Below are positions 45,520 through 55,110 of a DNA stretch of 64,000 nt, piece after piece (position 1 is the stretch's first letter; each line of letters begins with the position of its first letter). The DNA is taken from NCBI RefSeq assembly GCF_024168045.1, contig NZ_CP100126.1, positions 2,063,501-2,127,500 on the forward strand, read 5' to 3'. The notes under the pieces were generated by a model. The model was not told where the DNA came from. It saw only the letters and a list, made by a program, of their open reading frames with translations, and made no database searches. The DNA is from Dorea longicatena (GTDB lineage Bacteria > Bacillota > Clostridia > Lachnospirales > Lachnospiraceae). The position numbers and the translations under genes were made by a program.

Positions 45520-46737
45520 AAAGATTTAATCAAAAAATGGAACAGCATCAGCCTAATCAAACGGATCATCTGCGGATTGATCATTGGTCTGGTTCTTGGT
45601 CTTGTTGTTCCGCAGGCATCCGTAATCTCGATTCTCGGAACCATGTTCGTCGGAGCACTGAAAGGAATCGCCCCGCTTCTGGTATTCTTCCTGGTTATGA
45701 GTGCACTCTGCCACATGAAGTCTGGTCAGAAGACCAATTTAAAATTTATTATCATTTTGTACATGGTTGGTAACCTTGTATCTGCCTTTGTAGCCGTTAT
45801 TGCCTGCCGGTTATTCCCAGTAACACTGACCTTTACAGACACTGCTTCTGCTACCGATATCACTCCGCCAAGCGGAATTGCGGAAGTGCTCACCAACCTT
45901 TTGAACAATCTCGTTAAGAATCCGGTTGATTCCATTGTCAATGCTAATTATATCGGTATTCTTTTCTGGGCAGTTATTTTTGGAATTGCATTAAAACATG
46001 CGAACAAGGGAACAAAAGATGCACTGGAGAACATTTCCGATGCAACGGCGACCGCAGTTCAGTGGATCATCAACTGTGCTCCGTTCGGTATCATGGGACT
46101 GATCTTCTCTACGATTTCAGAACAGGGACTGGATGCATTACTTTCTTATGGAAAGTTAATCCTCGTTCTGGTTGGAAGTATGGCTGTTGTTATCTTCATT
46201 ATCAATCCAGTCATTGTATTTATTTTCACAAAACAGAACCCATTTCCACTGGTATTTACCTGTCTGAAAGGAAGCTTTATCACAGCATTCTTCACCAGAA
46301 GTTCTGCTGCCAATATTCCGGTTAATATGGAACTTTGTAAGAAACTTGGTCTGGACGAAGATACCTACTCTATCTCCATTCCACTTGGAGCTACGATCAA
46401 CATGGCAGGGGCTGCGATCACAATCTCTGTAATGGCTTTATCTACCGCTCATACACTGGATATCCATGTAGATTTTCTTACATCGATCATTCTCTGTGTA
46501 CTTGCTGCATTAAGTGCCGCAGGTGCTTCTGGAGTTGCCGGCGGATCTCTTCTTCTTATCCCTATGGCCTGCAGCCTCTTCGGTGTACCGAATGATGTTG
46601 CCATGCAGGCTGTCGGTGTTGGATTTATCATCGGAGTTATCCAGGATTCCTGTGAGACAGGCCTCAATTCTTCATCCGATGTACTTTATACAGCCATTGC
46701 TGATATCCGTGAAAAGAGACTTCGCGGTCGGAAATAA
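45517..46737 (+). CDS. sstT: Serine/threonine:sodium symporter SstT
   Basis: 406 residues from ATG 45517 (MKDLIKKWNSISLIKRIICG); residues encoded before it are lysine-rich and not conserved-looking. Family dicarboxylate/amino acid:cation symporter: helix hairpins with FTRSSAANIPVNM and the second re-entrant loop AASAAGASGVAGGS-like ALSAAGASGVAGGS, and DSCETGLNSSSD near the end. It imports Ser/Thr with sodium, feeding the divergent tdh-kbl unit. Confidence 0.93.
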   Translation: MKDLIKKWNSISLIKRIICGLIIGLVLGLVVPQASVISILGTMFVGALKGIAPLLVFFLVMSALCHMKSGQKTNLKFIIILYMVGNLVSAFVAVIACRLFPVTLTFTDTASATDITPPSGIAEVLTNLLNNLVKNPVDSIVNANYIGILFWAVIFGIALKHANKGTKDALENISDATATAVQWIINCAPFGIMGLIFSTISEQGLDALLSYGKLILVLVGSMAVVIFIINPVIVFIFTKQNPFPLVFTCLKGSFITAFFTRSSAANIPVNMELCKKLGLDEDTYSISIPLGATINMAGAAITISVMALSTAHTLDIHVDFLTSIILCVLAALSAAGASGVAGGSLLLIPMACSLFGVPNDVAMQAVGVGFIIGVIQDSCETGLNSSSDVLYTAIADIREKRLRGRK

Positions 46738-46740
46738 TAC

Positions 46741-46767
46741 ATAGAAGCTGCCACTGGCAGCTTCTAT
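46741..46767 (+). terminator. Hairpin after sstT
   Basis: ATAGAAGCTGCC pairs perfectly with GGCAGCTTCTAT over a three-base loop, four bases after the stop. Confidence 0.7.
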
Positions 46768-46780
46768 TCCATATTAAAAA

Positions 46781-46827
46781 ATACCGGGAGTGGAAGAATC
46801 TTTCTATTGATTCTTCCACTCCCGTAT
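46781..46827. terminator. Bidirectional terminator between sstT and grdD
   Basis: A 16-base perfect stem (CGGGAGTGGAAGAATC against 46809-46824) with an 8-base loop, A-run before and T-run after, between two convergent genes. Confidence 0.85.
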
Positions 46828-46870
46828 TTATTCTTATTTTTTCACTCAAACCATTGGATTCCGTTATCCT

Positions 46871-48025
46871 TTAACTGATATATCCTGCCTTTTTAAGCTC
46901 CTCTTCTGCCTTTGCAAGATTCGCATCAGACACACGGATAATCGGTCCTGTACAGCCCATTCCGCTCTCTGCATAGATGTTCTGCTTCCACAGTACTTTC
47001 ACCGCATCTTCCAGATCCATAACTTCTATTCCCGCAATCTGGGATGTCACGATCTCTTTTGGCGGAGCCTTTACTTCTATGGCTTCCGATGCCGGTTTCG
47101 ACATCTGTTTTCTTGCCGCCAGAATATCTTTTAAACCGGCTTTGTCTGCTGCTACAAATTCTTTCTTTGCGATCTCAAATACTTTACTTTTTACCAGCTC
47201 CGCCGCATAACGGATTGCGCCTGCGATCACCGGTGCTCCTGACGCCCTGGATACAATCATAACCAGCTGTTCATAACCTTCCCCGACACCAGGGCCATAA
47301 CCATATCCGGATGCTTCAAAGCTGCCTCCTGTTGTGTAAGAAGATAACATCTTCACCATGATATTTCCGGTCAGCGAATCACATACCATAATGTCCGGTG
47401 TTCCCTGCAGTACATCATTTCCACGCATTACACACCCCCCGTCAGCTCTTGCTGATTCAGCAAACGTAATGTCGTATCCGTTTTTCTCAAGTTCTTTTAA
47501 TGCCATCTCCGTCTGGCGTGCACCATCCACATTCAGGATTCCCACTGTCGGATGCTCCTTACCACACGCCTTTGCAGCTATGATTCCATAGATTGTATTT
47601 TTGATCATTCCTTCTATACGGTCTGAACTGGAAGTTCCGGTTGTATTGGCAATGAACATCTCTCTTCCCTTCGCCGGAGTCACAACACGTCCAACCGTCG
47701 ATACACCAATCGGGAATGGGAAATGCATCGTTACCGCACCGTCTACTTCATGCGATGCAAGCATTTCTTCCATCTTCTTATGACCTTCTTCATCATCTGC
47801 TACCTTCACGGTAGTAACGCCATCTGCTTCCAGTGTTCCGATATAATATACGTCAATTCCATCTTTTGCTGCCATCTTTGCGGCTTCCATGGCATTCTCT
47901 TCTCCATGTTCGCTACCCATTCCGGTCAGTGCAATCCTCGGTTTCTTTCCAAAGTTTCCGGTCTCCAGACCTTCTGCCATCTGCAGAAATGTGTCTGCAA
48001 TGATTTTTTCAATCTTATCTGCCAT
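46871..48025 (-). CDS. grdD: Glycine reductase complex component C, subunit alpha (GrdD)
   Basis: 384 residues. It and GrdC form protein C, which takes the carboxymethyl-selenoether on GrdA and releases acetyl phosphate. Matches GrdD along its length (RIALTGMGSEHGEENAMEAA, VTMHFPFPIGVSTVGR, ESGMGCTGPIIRVSD with the conserved cysteine). The frame opens at GTG 48034, but ATG 48025 has AGGGGG eight bases before. 12 bp behind grdC. Confidence 0.93.
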   Translation of the reverse strand: MADKIEKIIADTFLQMAEGLETGNFGKKPRIALTGMGSEHGEENAMEAAKMAAKDGIDVYYIGTLEADGVTTVKVADDEEGHKKMEEMLASHEVDGAVTMHFPFPIGVSTVGRVVTPAKGREMFIANTTGTSSSDRIEGMIKNTIYGIIAAKACGKEHPTVGILNVDGARQTEMALKELEKNGYDITFAESARADGGCVMRGNDVLQGTPDIMVCDSLTGNIMVKMLSSYTTGGSFEASGYGYGPGVGEGYEQLVMIVSRASGAPVIAGAIRYAAELVKSKVFEIAKKEFVAADKAGLKDILAARKQMSKPASEAIEVKAPPKEIVTSQIAGIEVMDLEDAVKVLWKQNIYAESGMGCTGPIIRVSDANLAKAEEELKKAGYIS

Positions 48026-48037
48026 CCTGCACACCCC

Positions 48038-49576
48038 CTATTCAGCCATCAGGGTTGCTGCAAATTCTTTCATCGCCTTTGCGATCAGTCCCTTTACTTC
48101 TTCCTCAGATACACCGGCAGCTTCTTCCTGTACAGCTGCTGTATTGCCATGAATAACGAATGATACCCCATCGAAAAGGTTCGTCATACGTCCAAGGAAC
48201 AGGCTTCCTTTTCCGATGATCATTGCATTCTTAATCTTTCCATCCAGAATGTCTTCTCTTGCAAATCCTACATATGGGACACCGGAAGGAATGTGACCCT
48301 GTGTCGGTGCCCATCCGGTCAGGCCATGTTCTTTTGTAAAGTTTGCAAGTTCTTTTCTGTCCAGCTCGCCTCTCTTAACAGCCAGTGCACCGATCATCTT
48401 ATAATTGGCAAGCGGTACATCTCCTGCTCCTGCCGGTTTTGTGATATCCGGATTCTGCATCTCCGGTGAGAATTTATCGATATCCGTAATTTTCATTCCT
48501 GCACGGTCAAGCGGGTCTGCTACCAGGCTTCCGATTACATTCTGCGGTGCAGAACCGGTTCCCACACTGTGGCGTCCAAGCATTCCGAGATCGATCTCCG
48601 GGTTCACTCCGTCATTCTCAGATACAACAACTGCAAATCCTCCCAGGCAGTCTTCCAGGATCGGAAGGCCTTTCTTTACATGATCTTTTCCGTTCATACC
48701 AAGTTTTGCAGTACAGCCTCCTGCTGTAACGACAACCGTCTTATACGCGCCTGCTTTTACCAGTGCGGCTGCCTCGATCAGTGCATGTGTCGGTGCTGCA
48801 CAGAATCCTCTGGCATCTGATCCGGTTGCATTGACAAGACCTGCCACCTCTGCTGCCGCCTTCGCAAAGTTACCGCCGCCTCTTTGGTTCATATCTCCAC
48901 AAGCTTCTTCCGCACAGTCAATTACATATTCAACATCTGATTTCTCAATTCCTGCATTCTTCACAGCATAGAGAAGGGCAAGTACACTGGAAGCCTTGCT
49001 CATAAGATTTTCATGCATAACATGAGAAGACAGGTTCACATCAATGTCATGTGCCGGTTTTACACAGCCCACTAACTGATGCTCAAAATATAATGGTTCC
49101 GCATGATCTTCGCTGATCAGCGTTTCGATCTCAGAAAGTTCCACCCCTTCATGGATTTTTTCAACTATGTCATCAGAGATCACCGGATCTTTTGCAAATG
49201 CTTCTTTATATTTTTCAACAAATGCTTTGTCCAGTCTCACTACTTCGAACATATCACATGCCTGTACCAGAAGTAAGAATTCTTCTTCCGGCATGATCTC
49301 TCCATATTTTCCGTAACGTTCTGCCCCTTCTTTTTTCTTGTCATAATACGGGAATTCTATTTCGGCAAGTTCATCCGGATGTGCATTACCGATATAAGTC
49401 TGATTCGGCCAGTAAGACACTGCCTCTTCATAAGAACGGAGATGCTCCGGTACTGCTTTTAAATATTCCGAATCCGGATTCACAACTCTTTCTGTTGTCT
49501 GTGTTGTTCCGTTGTATAAAACCATATCTGGTGTATGTACTAATACATAACTTGCCCCTTTAATTACACTGTTCAT
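48038..49576 (-). CDS. grdC: Glycine reductase complex component C, subunit beta (GrdC)
   Basis: 512 residues, FabH/thiolase-like fold. MNSVIKGASYVLVHTPDMVL, then SDARGFCAAPTHALIEAAAL with the probable acyl-carrying cysteine, VVTAGGCTAKLGMNGKDHVK and HIPSGVPYVGFAR. Partner of GrdD. Separated from grdA by a terminator hairpin, so it is probably expressed at a lower level than grdA. Confidence 0.94.
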   Translation of the reverse strand: MNSVIKGASYVLVHTPDMVLYNGTTQTTERVVNPDSEYLKAVPEHLRSYEEAVSYWPNQTYIGNAHPDELAEIEFPYYDKKKEGAERYGKYGEIMPEEEFLLLVQACDMFEVVRLDKAFVEKYKEAFAKDPVISDDIVEKIHEGVELSEIETLISEDHAEPLYFEHQLVGCVKPAHDIDVNLSSHVMHENLMSKASSVLALLYAVKNAGIEKSDVEYVIDCAEEACGDMNQRGGGNFAKAAAEVAGLVNATGSDARGFCAAPTHALIEAAALVKAGAYKTVVVTAGGCTAKLGMNGKDHVKKGLPILEDCLGGFAVVVSENDGVNPEIDLGMLGRHSVGTGSAPQNVIGSLVADPLDRAGMKITDIDKFSPEMQNPDITKPAGAGDVPLANYKMIGALAVKRGELDRKELANFTKEHGLTGWAPTQGHIPSGVPYVGFAREDILDGKIKNAMIIGKGSLFLGRMTNLFDGVSFVIHGNTAAVQEEAAGVSEEEVKGLIAKAMKEFAATLMAE

Positions 49577-49626
49577 TGGTTATCCACCTTTCCATTTACC
49601 TCAAAATAAATACCCTGAAATTTAGA

Positions 49627-49668
49627 AAAAGGACAGTCCCTGTAGGAACACAACGGACCTGTCCTTTT
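49627..49668 (-). terminator. Attenuating terminator between grdA and grdC
   Basis: AAAAGGACAG and CTGTCCTTTT arms with inner TCC/GGA pairs and T-run on the minus strand, inside the operon. Confidence 0.75.
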
Positions 49669-49690
49669 CATTCGTATGAGAAACTTCGGA

Positions 49691-50152
49691 CTATAACTGA
49701 TCTCTGATAGCCTGCATCTCAGAAATGATATCATCAACATCTAATACCATTTCCATCATGCTTACCTGCTCATCATAAACCGCTTCGTCAAACTCTTCTT
49801 TCATCTCTGGTTCGCATACGTGATATACCGTGAGTCCAAGCTGGACCCCTGTCAATGGACCTGCGAAAGTAGGATCGCCTAAAGTTACAGTCTCAGCTGC
49901 AAGACCTGCAGCCTCTCCTTCTGCTGCGCCAAGAACTACTACCAAGTTCTCTGCACCATATTCTTCAGCGAATTCTTTTACTCTCTTCTGGTTTTCCAGA
50001 TCCATTGCGCCTGCGCTCGTTCAGACGAAACATTCCGTAGATGAGAATACGATCTCAGCACCTGCAGTTTTTACACATTCTGCGATAGCCGGTCCCGGAA
50101 TTCCATCACGGTCTCCGATAATTATTGCTTTTTTCCCTTCTAAAATAGCCAT
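49691..50152 (-). CDS. grdA: Glycine reductase selenoprotein A (GrdA), with selenocysteine
   Basis: 153 residues when TGA at 50023-50021 is read as selenocysteine (Sec44). Upstream half: [40 protein letters not shown], then U; downstream [20 protein letters not shown]. Sec44 and the CxxU arrangement (Cys-Phe-Val-Sec) match known GrdA. This small carrier receives the carboxymethyl group from GrdB, hands it to GrdC/D and is re-reduced by thioredoxin. The C-terminal half alone looks like a separate ORF but is not one. Confidence 0.96.
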
Positions 50153-50229
50153 AATTACGATCTCCTTTCTTTTTTATTTAAACCTTATCAAGGTCATTCA
50201 TCTATGATTTAGAAATTACCTCTCGAGAA

Positions 50230-50547
50230 TCAGATATATTTCTTAATCATTGCTTCAATTGCTTCAGCTGTACAGTCATCTTTTACCAGCTCTTCTACTT
50301 TTTCCCCGTCTTTATAGATTGCCATTACAGGAAGTCCAAGAACTTTCTGGGCAATTGCAAGACGGCGTGCTTTTGTTGTATTTAACGATGTGAATTTGAG
50401 TTTGTCCCCATAAGTATCTGCAAATTCATGTACCTTCGGCATCAGTGCCTGACAAGGAACACATCCATCTCCATAAAAGTCAACAAATACATAACCTTCT
50501 GCTTTTAATACTTCTTCTTCAAACGTAGTCTTATCTACATCTATCAT
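50230..50547 (-). CDS. trxA: Thioredoxin of the glycine reductase system
   Basis: 105 residues. Active site GCVPC (Cys29, Cys32) rather than the usual WCGPC, the form found in thioredoxins encoded with glycine reductase in Stickland clostridia. GLPVMAIYKDG contains the cis-proline. It reduces oxidised GrdA. Located between trxB and grdA. Confidence 0.93.
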   Translation of the reverse strand: MIDVDKTTFEEEVLKAEGYVFVDFYGDGCVPCQALMPKVHEFADTYGDKLKFTSLNTTKARRLAIAQKVLGLPVMAIYKDGEKVEELVKDDCTAEAIEAMIKKYI

Positions 50548-50602
50548 GTCATTTTTCCTCCTTTTTTTATTATAATGACCCGGTTAAATTCCGGAGTTTC
50601 TC

Positions 50603-51547
50603 CTAAAAATAATCTGACATGCTGCGTTCGACCTGAACAGCTGCGATCGCACCATCTGCTGCCGCTGTTACCACCTGACGCAGGCTCTTTACACGTACAT
50701 CTCCTGCTGCATATACACCCGGAATATTGGTATGCATATCAGCATCCGTCTTAATGTACCCTCTTTCATCCATATCAATGATTCCTTCAAAGATCTTTGT
50801 ATTCGGAACCGTTCCGATAAATCCGAACAGCCCGAACATTCCGTCTTCCGGATCTGCTTCGACTTTTGTTACTTCTCCGGTCTTAACATTCTTCACATAC
50901 ATTGCCTGAAGGATGTCGTCACCTTCCAGTTCTTCTACGACACTGTCCCACATAAAGAAAAGCTTCGGATTCTTGAATGCTTTTTCTTGAATTGATTTTG
51001 CAGCCCGCAGTTCATCTCTTCTGTGAATGATCGTAACTTTTCTTGCAAATTTTGTCAGATACATAGCCTCTTCTACCGCGGAATCCCCACCGCCGACTAC
51101 ATATACTTCAAAATCTTCAAAAAAGTTCGCATCACATGTTGCACAATAAGAAACACCTTTTCCCCTGAACTGTCCTTCTCCTTTGCATCCGATCGGTCTT
51201 GCATGTGCGCCCGTTGCAATGATCACATTTTTTCCGCGATATCCATTCTTTTCGCTCTTAAGAACCTTGACCTCTCCTTCAAGTTCTACTTCTTTGATCA
51301 TATCGGATACCCTTTTTGCCCCGAATTTTTCTGCCTGCTCTGTCATTCTTGCAATCAGGGATGGTCCGGATTCCCCTTCTACAATCTGACCCGGATAATT
51401 TTCAATCTCGTCAGTAATTGCGATCTGACCTCCATCCTGACCTTTTTCGATGATCAGAACATTGAGCCGGCTTCTTCCTGCATACAGTCCCGCCGCCAGA
51501 CCGGCAGGACCTGCACCCAGAATGATAACGTCATAAATCTCACTCAT
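50603..51547 (-). CDS. trxB: Thioredoxin reductase
   Basis: 314 residues. FAD motif GAGPAGLAAG, redox centre CATC (Cys135, Cys138), NADPH motif GGGDSAVEEAMYL and closing AAGDVRVKSLRQVVTAAADG. Supplies electrons via TrxA to GrdA. In operon order after grdB. Confidence 0.95.
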   Translation of the reverse strand: MSEIYDVIILGAGPAGLAAGLYAGRSRLNVLIIEKGQDGGQIAITDEIENYPGQIVEGESGPSLIARMTEQAEKFGAKRVSDMIKEVELEGEVKVLKSEKNGYRGKNVIIATGAHARPIGCKGEGQFRGKGVSYCATCDANFFEDFEVYVVGGGDSAVEEAMYLTKFARKVTIIHRRDELRAAKSIQEKAFKNPKLFFMWDSVVEELEGDDILQAMYVKNVKTGEVTKVEADPEDGMFGLFGFIGTVPNTKIFEGIIDMDERGYIKTDADMHTNIPGVYAAGDVRVKSLRQVVTAAADGAIAAVQVERSMSDYF

Positions 51548-51580
51548 TTTACGTTATATCTCCTTCTATATTCACATGTA

Positions 51581-52891
51581 CTATTCAAAAACTTTCTGTC
51601 CGTCAACTTCCGTAGTCAAAGCTTCCAGAGCTTTTTCTACGATTCCACGGCGTAATTTCTTTTCTTCTTCCTGATCCAGTGCCGGATTACCGAGTGGATG
51701 TGGAATAGCGATCGCCGGTACGATTCTATTTGCACCAACTGTCATAGAAATCGGAGTAACTGTACAGATATGTACAACAGGAATTCCTGCTCTTTCGATT
51801 TCTTTTACCATCGTTGCACCGCAACGAGTACAGGTACCTCAGGTGGAGGTCAGGATAACGGCATCTACTCCGTCAGCCTTTAATTTCTGCGAATACTCTG
51901 CTGCAAATGCTTTTGCGGATGCTACAGATGTTCCATTTCCTACAGTTGTATAGAACAGATGATGAAGCGATCCGATCACACCTTCTTTTTCCATATCGCG
52001 AAGAACATCTACCGGAAGTACACGGTCCGGATCTTCATTCGCATATACCGGATCATATCCGCCATGTGCAGTCTCATATGTCTCTTCTGTAAGATCTGTA
52101 ACTCCTGTAATATCATACTCTCCATAGTGAGAAGCACTTGAACTTTCTATGTGGTCCGGGTTTCCCTTTGGAACGATACCACCGGAAGTAACCAGGGCAA
52201 TCTTCGCATGTGCAAGATCCTTCACTGCCGGATTTGGTTCTACTCTGTCAAAATTCGGCATCGGATATTCTGTTACATATGGCTTGTCATTCAATTTCTT
52301 GATCAGCATCTTAACGGCACGTTTGGATCCTCTTTCTTTTTCGAAGAAGTTTACACGTACACCATTTGGGATATATCCTTCTTCTGCAGATGAACCGATT
52401 TTTTCTCCTTTTGCCAGTTTCACTGCCAACGGAGCAAGTTTCTTCACTGCATCCCTCATACCTGCCGCACTGTTCTTTGTTGAGATCATGTAGACATCAT
52501 TCTTGAACATATCTGCTCCAGGGTTTTCTACATACATACCTGTAACTGCAGGAATTCCAAGTTCCTCCTGAACAGCTGCCGCAATTGTACCGCAAGCCAC
52601 ACCATAACGTCCTGCATTGAATGCCGGTCCTGCAATAAATACATCCGGTGCCTGCTCTTTTACCATTGCAAGAATATCTGCTTTTGCTTTTTCAAGGTTC
52701 TCATTGAAGTAAGAATCTCCGCAAATAACTGTTGCAATAATCTCTGCTTCATCTTTAAAATTCTGTGTCAGTGCCAGACCAGGTCCTACAACTTCCCCAA
52801 CACGAATTTCTGCAGGATAGTCTGCTTTTTCCTCTCCACCAATCTGTGCAAAGAACTGGTTGATATAATGAACTACTTTTATCTTAGACAT
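51581..52891 (-). CDS. grdB: Glycine reductase component B gamma subunit (GrdB), with selenocysteine
   Basis: 436 residues with TGA at 51841-51839 read as Sec351: ...AVILTST-U-GTCTRCGATMVKEI. Known GrdB selenoproteins have U-x-x-C here; GTC after U fits. It binds glycine through the pyruvoyl of GrdE and transfers the carboxymethyl group to GrdA. Without recoding the gene would appear as two frames (to 51839 and from 51811). 18 bp behind grdE. Confidence 0.96.
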
Positions 52892-52909
52892 ATTCTTATC
52901 CTCCCTCTT

Positions 52910-54190
52910 CTATCTTGCACTCAGCTTATTGAAACCTGTCTCATTTGTTGCACCTGTGATGACCTGAAGTTCTACTTCAAGAGATCCATCTTCGCGAAGT
53001 GTATCTTCACTTGCTCCGGCGATCTTTGTCACATAATCTAAAGTTCCAATTACTTTATCAAGTTTTGGCAGGATAACAACTTCATTTGCATTACCACCTG
53101 TTACAACCGCATCTGCTGCCACATCTGCGTCCGCAAGAGACTGTGATTTTCCATCACGTCCGGCATACTCATCTGTAATAATTACAGTCTTGATGCCTTC
53201 TGCTTCGATCTTCTTACAGTTCATAATAAGGTCTGTATCCGGATTACCAAATCCTTCCTGTGATACGATAACGCCATCCAAATCTAACATCTTACACAGT
53301 TTTGCTGTCCAGTCAGAAGATCTTTCTTTATCTGCAAGGTATACATTTTCATTTGTAATGATCTGACATACAAAGTTCAGTGTCTTTCCATGTTCTTCAA
53401 ACAGATCATGAACAACCGGATTATTCTCATGTACATATGTAGGATTCTTATCACATGCAGATACACAGTTACCGGAGACGATTGCTCCGTCCATGATCTC
53501 TGTAGGACTTAAGATTGTAGGAAGTGTCTTCTTTGCATCCACTCCGTATACATAAGTGTCATGTAAGAGTCCCTGGCTTTGAAGCATCTGGACATATGCA
53601 ACTCTCGGAAGATTCGGATACTGTGTGATTCCTTCTTTGATACCGCATGTCTCATATACTTTTGTCTCATCCGGTGTAAGATTCCGTGCTAATTCTCCGA
53701 TGTACGCTGCAACCCTGAATCCCGCGAAACGGACTGCCTTTTCATATTCATGCTGTTTGATTCCCTCTACAGGTTCACAGACCATAACAAGATTCAATGT
53801 CTTGGAAAATGGTGTGTAATCAGCTCCCGGTCCGGTCATGTCAATGATACCTTCCTGGAAACCGACGATTCTTCCTGCTGTTACAACAGCCATTCCTTTT
53901 AATGCATATGTCTTTCCGGAACCAACGGTATCAACTTTTGAAATAATTCCCGGGAATACCCCGCCTTTTCCCTCAACTTTTACTCTTGGTTCGATCACAT
54001 CTTTTACCGGTGTGATTCTTACTGATTCTCCTGGTTTCGCAATATCAAAAGTGACTGTTTTGATATGCTCATCTTCCAATGCTACCGCTTTTACAGCTCC
54101 TTTATCTACATACAGGATTCCATCTTCAATCTTTGATGTATCCGCAAACTGGATATCCTTAATGTAAATATTCCCCATTTCTAATCTCAC
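52910..54190 (-). CDS. grdE: Glycine reductase component B alpha/beta precursor (GrdE)
   Basis: 426 residues from a GTG start with GGAGG eight bases before; MRLEMGNIYIKDIQF is the usual GrdE start. The precursor self-cleaves at Cys242 in VSGNCVSAC to give a pyruvoyl group that forms a Schiff base with glycine. VNFVCQIITNEN-like NFVCQIITNEN and ITGATNETGFNKLSAR at the end match. First catalytic gene of the operon after grdX. Confidence 0.95.
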   Translation of the reverse strand: MRLEMGNIYIKDIQFADTSKIEDGILYVDKGAVKAVALEDEHIKTVTFDIAKPGESVRITPVKDVIEPRVKVEGKGGVFPGIISKVDTVGSGKTYALKGMAVVTAGRIVGFQEGIIDMTGPGADYTPFSKTLNLVMVCEPVEGIKQHEYEKAVRFAGFRVAAYIGELARNLTPDETKVYETCGIKEGITQYPNLPRVAYVQMLQSQGLLHDTYVYGVDAKKTLPTILSPTEIMDGAIVSGNCVSACDKNPTYVHENNPVVHDLFEEHGKTLNFVCQIITNENVYLADKERSSDWTAKLCKMLDLDGVIVSQEGFGNPDTDLIMNCKKIEAEGIKTVIITDEYAGRDGKSQSLADADVAADAVVTGGNANEVVILPKLDKVIGTLDYVTKIAGASEDTLREDGSLEVELQVITGATNETGFNKLSAR

Positions 54191-54262
54191 GATCTTTTCC
54201 TCCTTTTTTCATCTTCTTTTATAAAACGCTGCCCGTTTTACAACCTCTTTTATCACTGTCTT

Positions 54263-54643
54263 CTACCAGACATCCGCAGACGCCAGTCCGCTCTCTAATA
54301 AAGTCCAGTCAACCAATTGAAAATCCTTATAAACTTCTTCTTTGTAATACTTACTTTTATCTTGAAATTTCTGACATACCAGAATCGCATTTTCAATCAA
54401 TCTGACAGATTCCCCATCCACCTTCTCCTTTCTCTCAGATATCAGCACAGATTTGTACGGTGTTTCCTTTGGTTTTACACTTCCTGATAATGGATGTGTC
54501 AATAATCTGTGGCCTTCGTAAATTCTGTCCCTTACTACCTTCAGAAGTTCTTCATAAGAGAGTTCCAGATAGATTACCTCATGTGTATCATCCAGCCTGG
54601 ATCGTACAAGCGGATTATTTGTGATCACCATATACTTACTCAT
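54263..54643 (-). CDS. grdX: GrdX family protein
   Basis: 126 residues. MSKYMVITNNPLVRSRLDD, then ELSYEELLKVVRDRIYEGHR and LTHPLSGSVKPKETPYKS match GrdX, a small protein at the head of many glycine reductase operons. Role unknown, likely assembly or regulation. Directly behind the glycine riboswitch; 72 bp before grdE. Confidence 0.88.
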   Translation of the reverse strand: MSKYMVITNNPLVRSRLDDTHEVIYLELSYEELLKVVRDRIYEGHRLLTHPLSGSVKPKETPYKSVLISERKEKVDGESVRLIENAILVCQKFQDKSKYYKEEVYKDFQLVDWTLLESGLASADVW

Positions 54644-54684
54644 TCATGTCCATCCTCTCTTATGTTATTTCAACCAGCCTTAGA

Positions 54685-54731
54685 AAATAAAAAGGACGCT
54701 CCACGCCAGTTACTGCGTTCAAACGTCCTTT
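54685..54731 (-). terminator. Terminator stem of the glycine riboswitch
   Basis: AAAAGGACG... pairs with ...CGTCCTTTTT, with inner GAACGC/GCGT-like pairs and a T-run on the minus strand. Between aptamer and grdX. Confidence 0.8.
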
Positions 54732-54784
54732 TCTGTCTTTCGTCCTGTTAAATCTAATTCCTCTTACAGTACAAGATTCAGAAT

Positions 54785-54900
54785 GTAGTCCCTTTCTCCG
54801 TCCTTTTGCCTGAAAGTTTCGTCCGGTTTTTCTCCATTTTTTTCGATACCGGTTTGCCTCTTCGGCGGCTGCCCTGGCAGCTCTCTCTTGAGAAATATCA
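54785..54900 (-). ncRNA. Glycine riboswitch, single aptamer
   Basis: On the minus strand GAGAGAGCTGCC, GCCGCCGAAGAGGCAA, then AAACTTTCAGGCAAAAGGAC and GGAGAAAGGGACT, the core of the glycine aptamer. A second complete aptamer is not visible, so it is probably of the singlet type. It controls the grd operon, likely turning it on when glycine is plentiful. Confidence 0.9.
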
Positions 54901-54955
54901 TCCCACTCTTCTTTTCAGTTATAGAAAATTTTTATATCATTTATTTTCTTCCTCT

Positions 54956-54984
54956 ATATTACATCATTGTTATTTATATTGCAA
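54956..54984 (-). promoter_or_regulatory. Candidate promoter of the grd operon
   Basis: On the minus strand TTGCAA (54984-54979), 17-base spacer, TAATAT (54961-54956); transcription would start just before the riboswitch. The T-rich 54985-55110 shows no gene. Confidence 0.5.
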
Positions 54985-55110
54985 TACTTTATCTTTTTTT
55001 ATCTTTTTTTAGTTGTTTTGAACAATTATGTAATCTGCTTTTTGTATATTTTTCTATTTTCCCTCCGTTTTTCGTTTTCACTTATTCATTATTCACAAAG
55101 TCTTTTTTCT

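Noticed and set aside
49691..50005. A stand-alone 104-residue gene starting MDLENQKRV
   Set aside because: It is the part of grdA after the selenocysteine codon; the upstream half in the same frame matches GrdA.
51581..51811. A separate 76-residue gene, or a frameshifted grdB
   Set aside because: No frame change occurs; only a TGA at the known selenocysteine position interrupts it.
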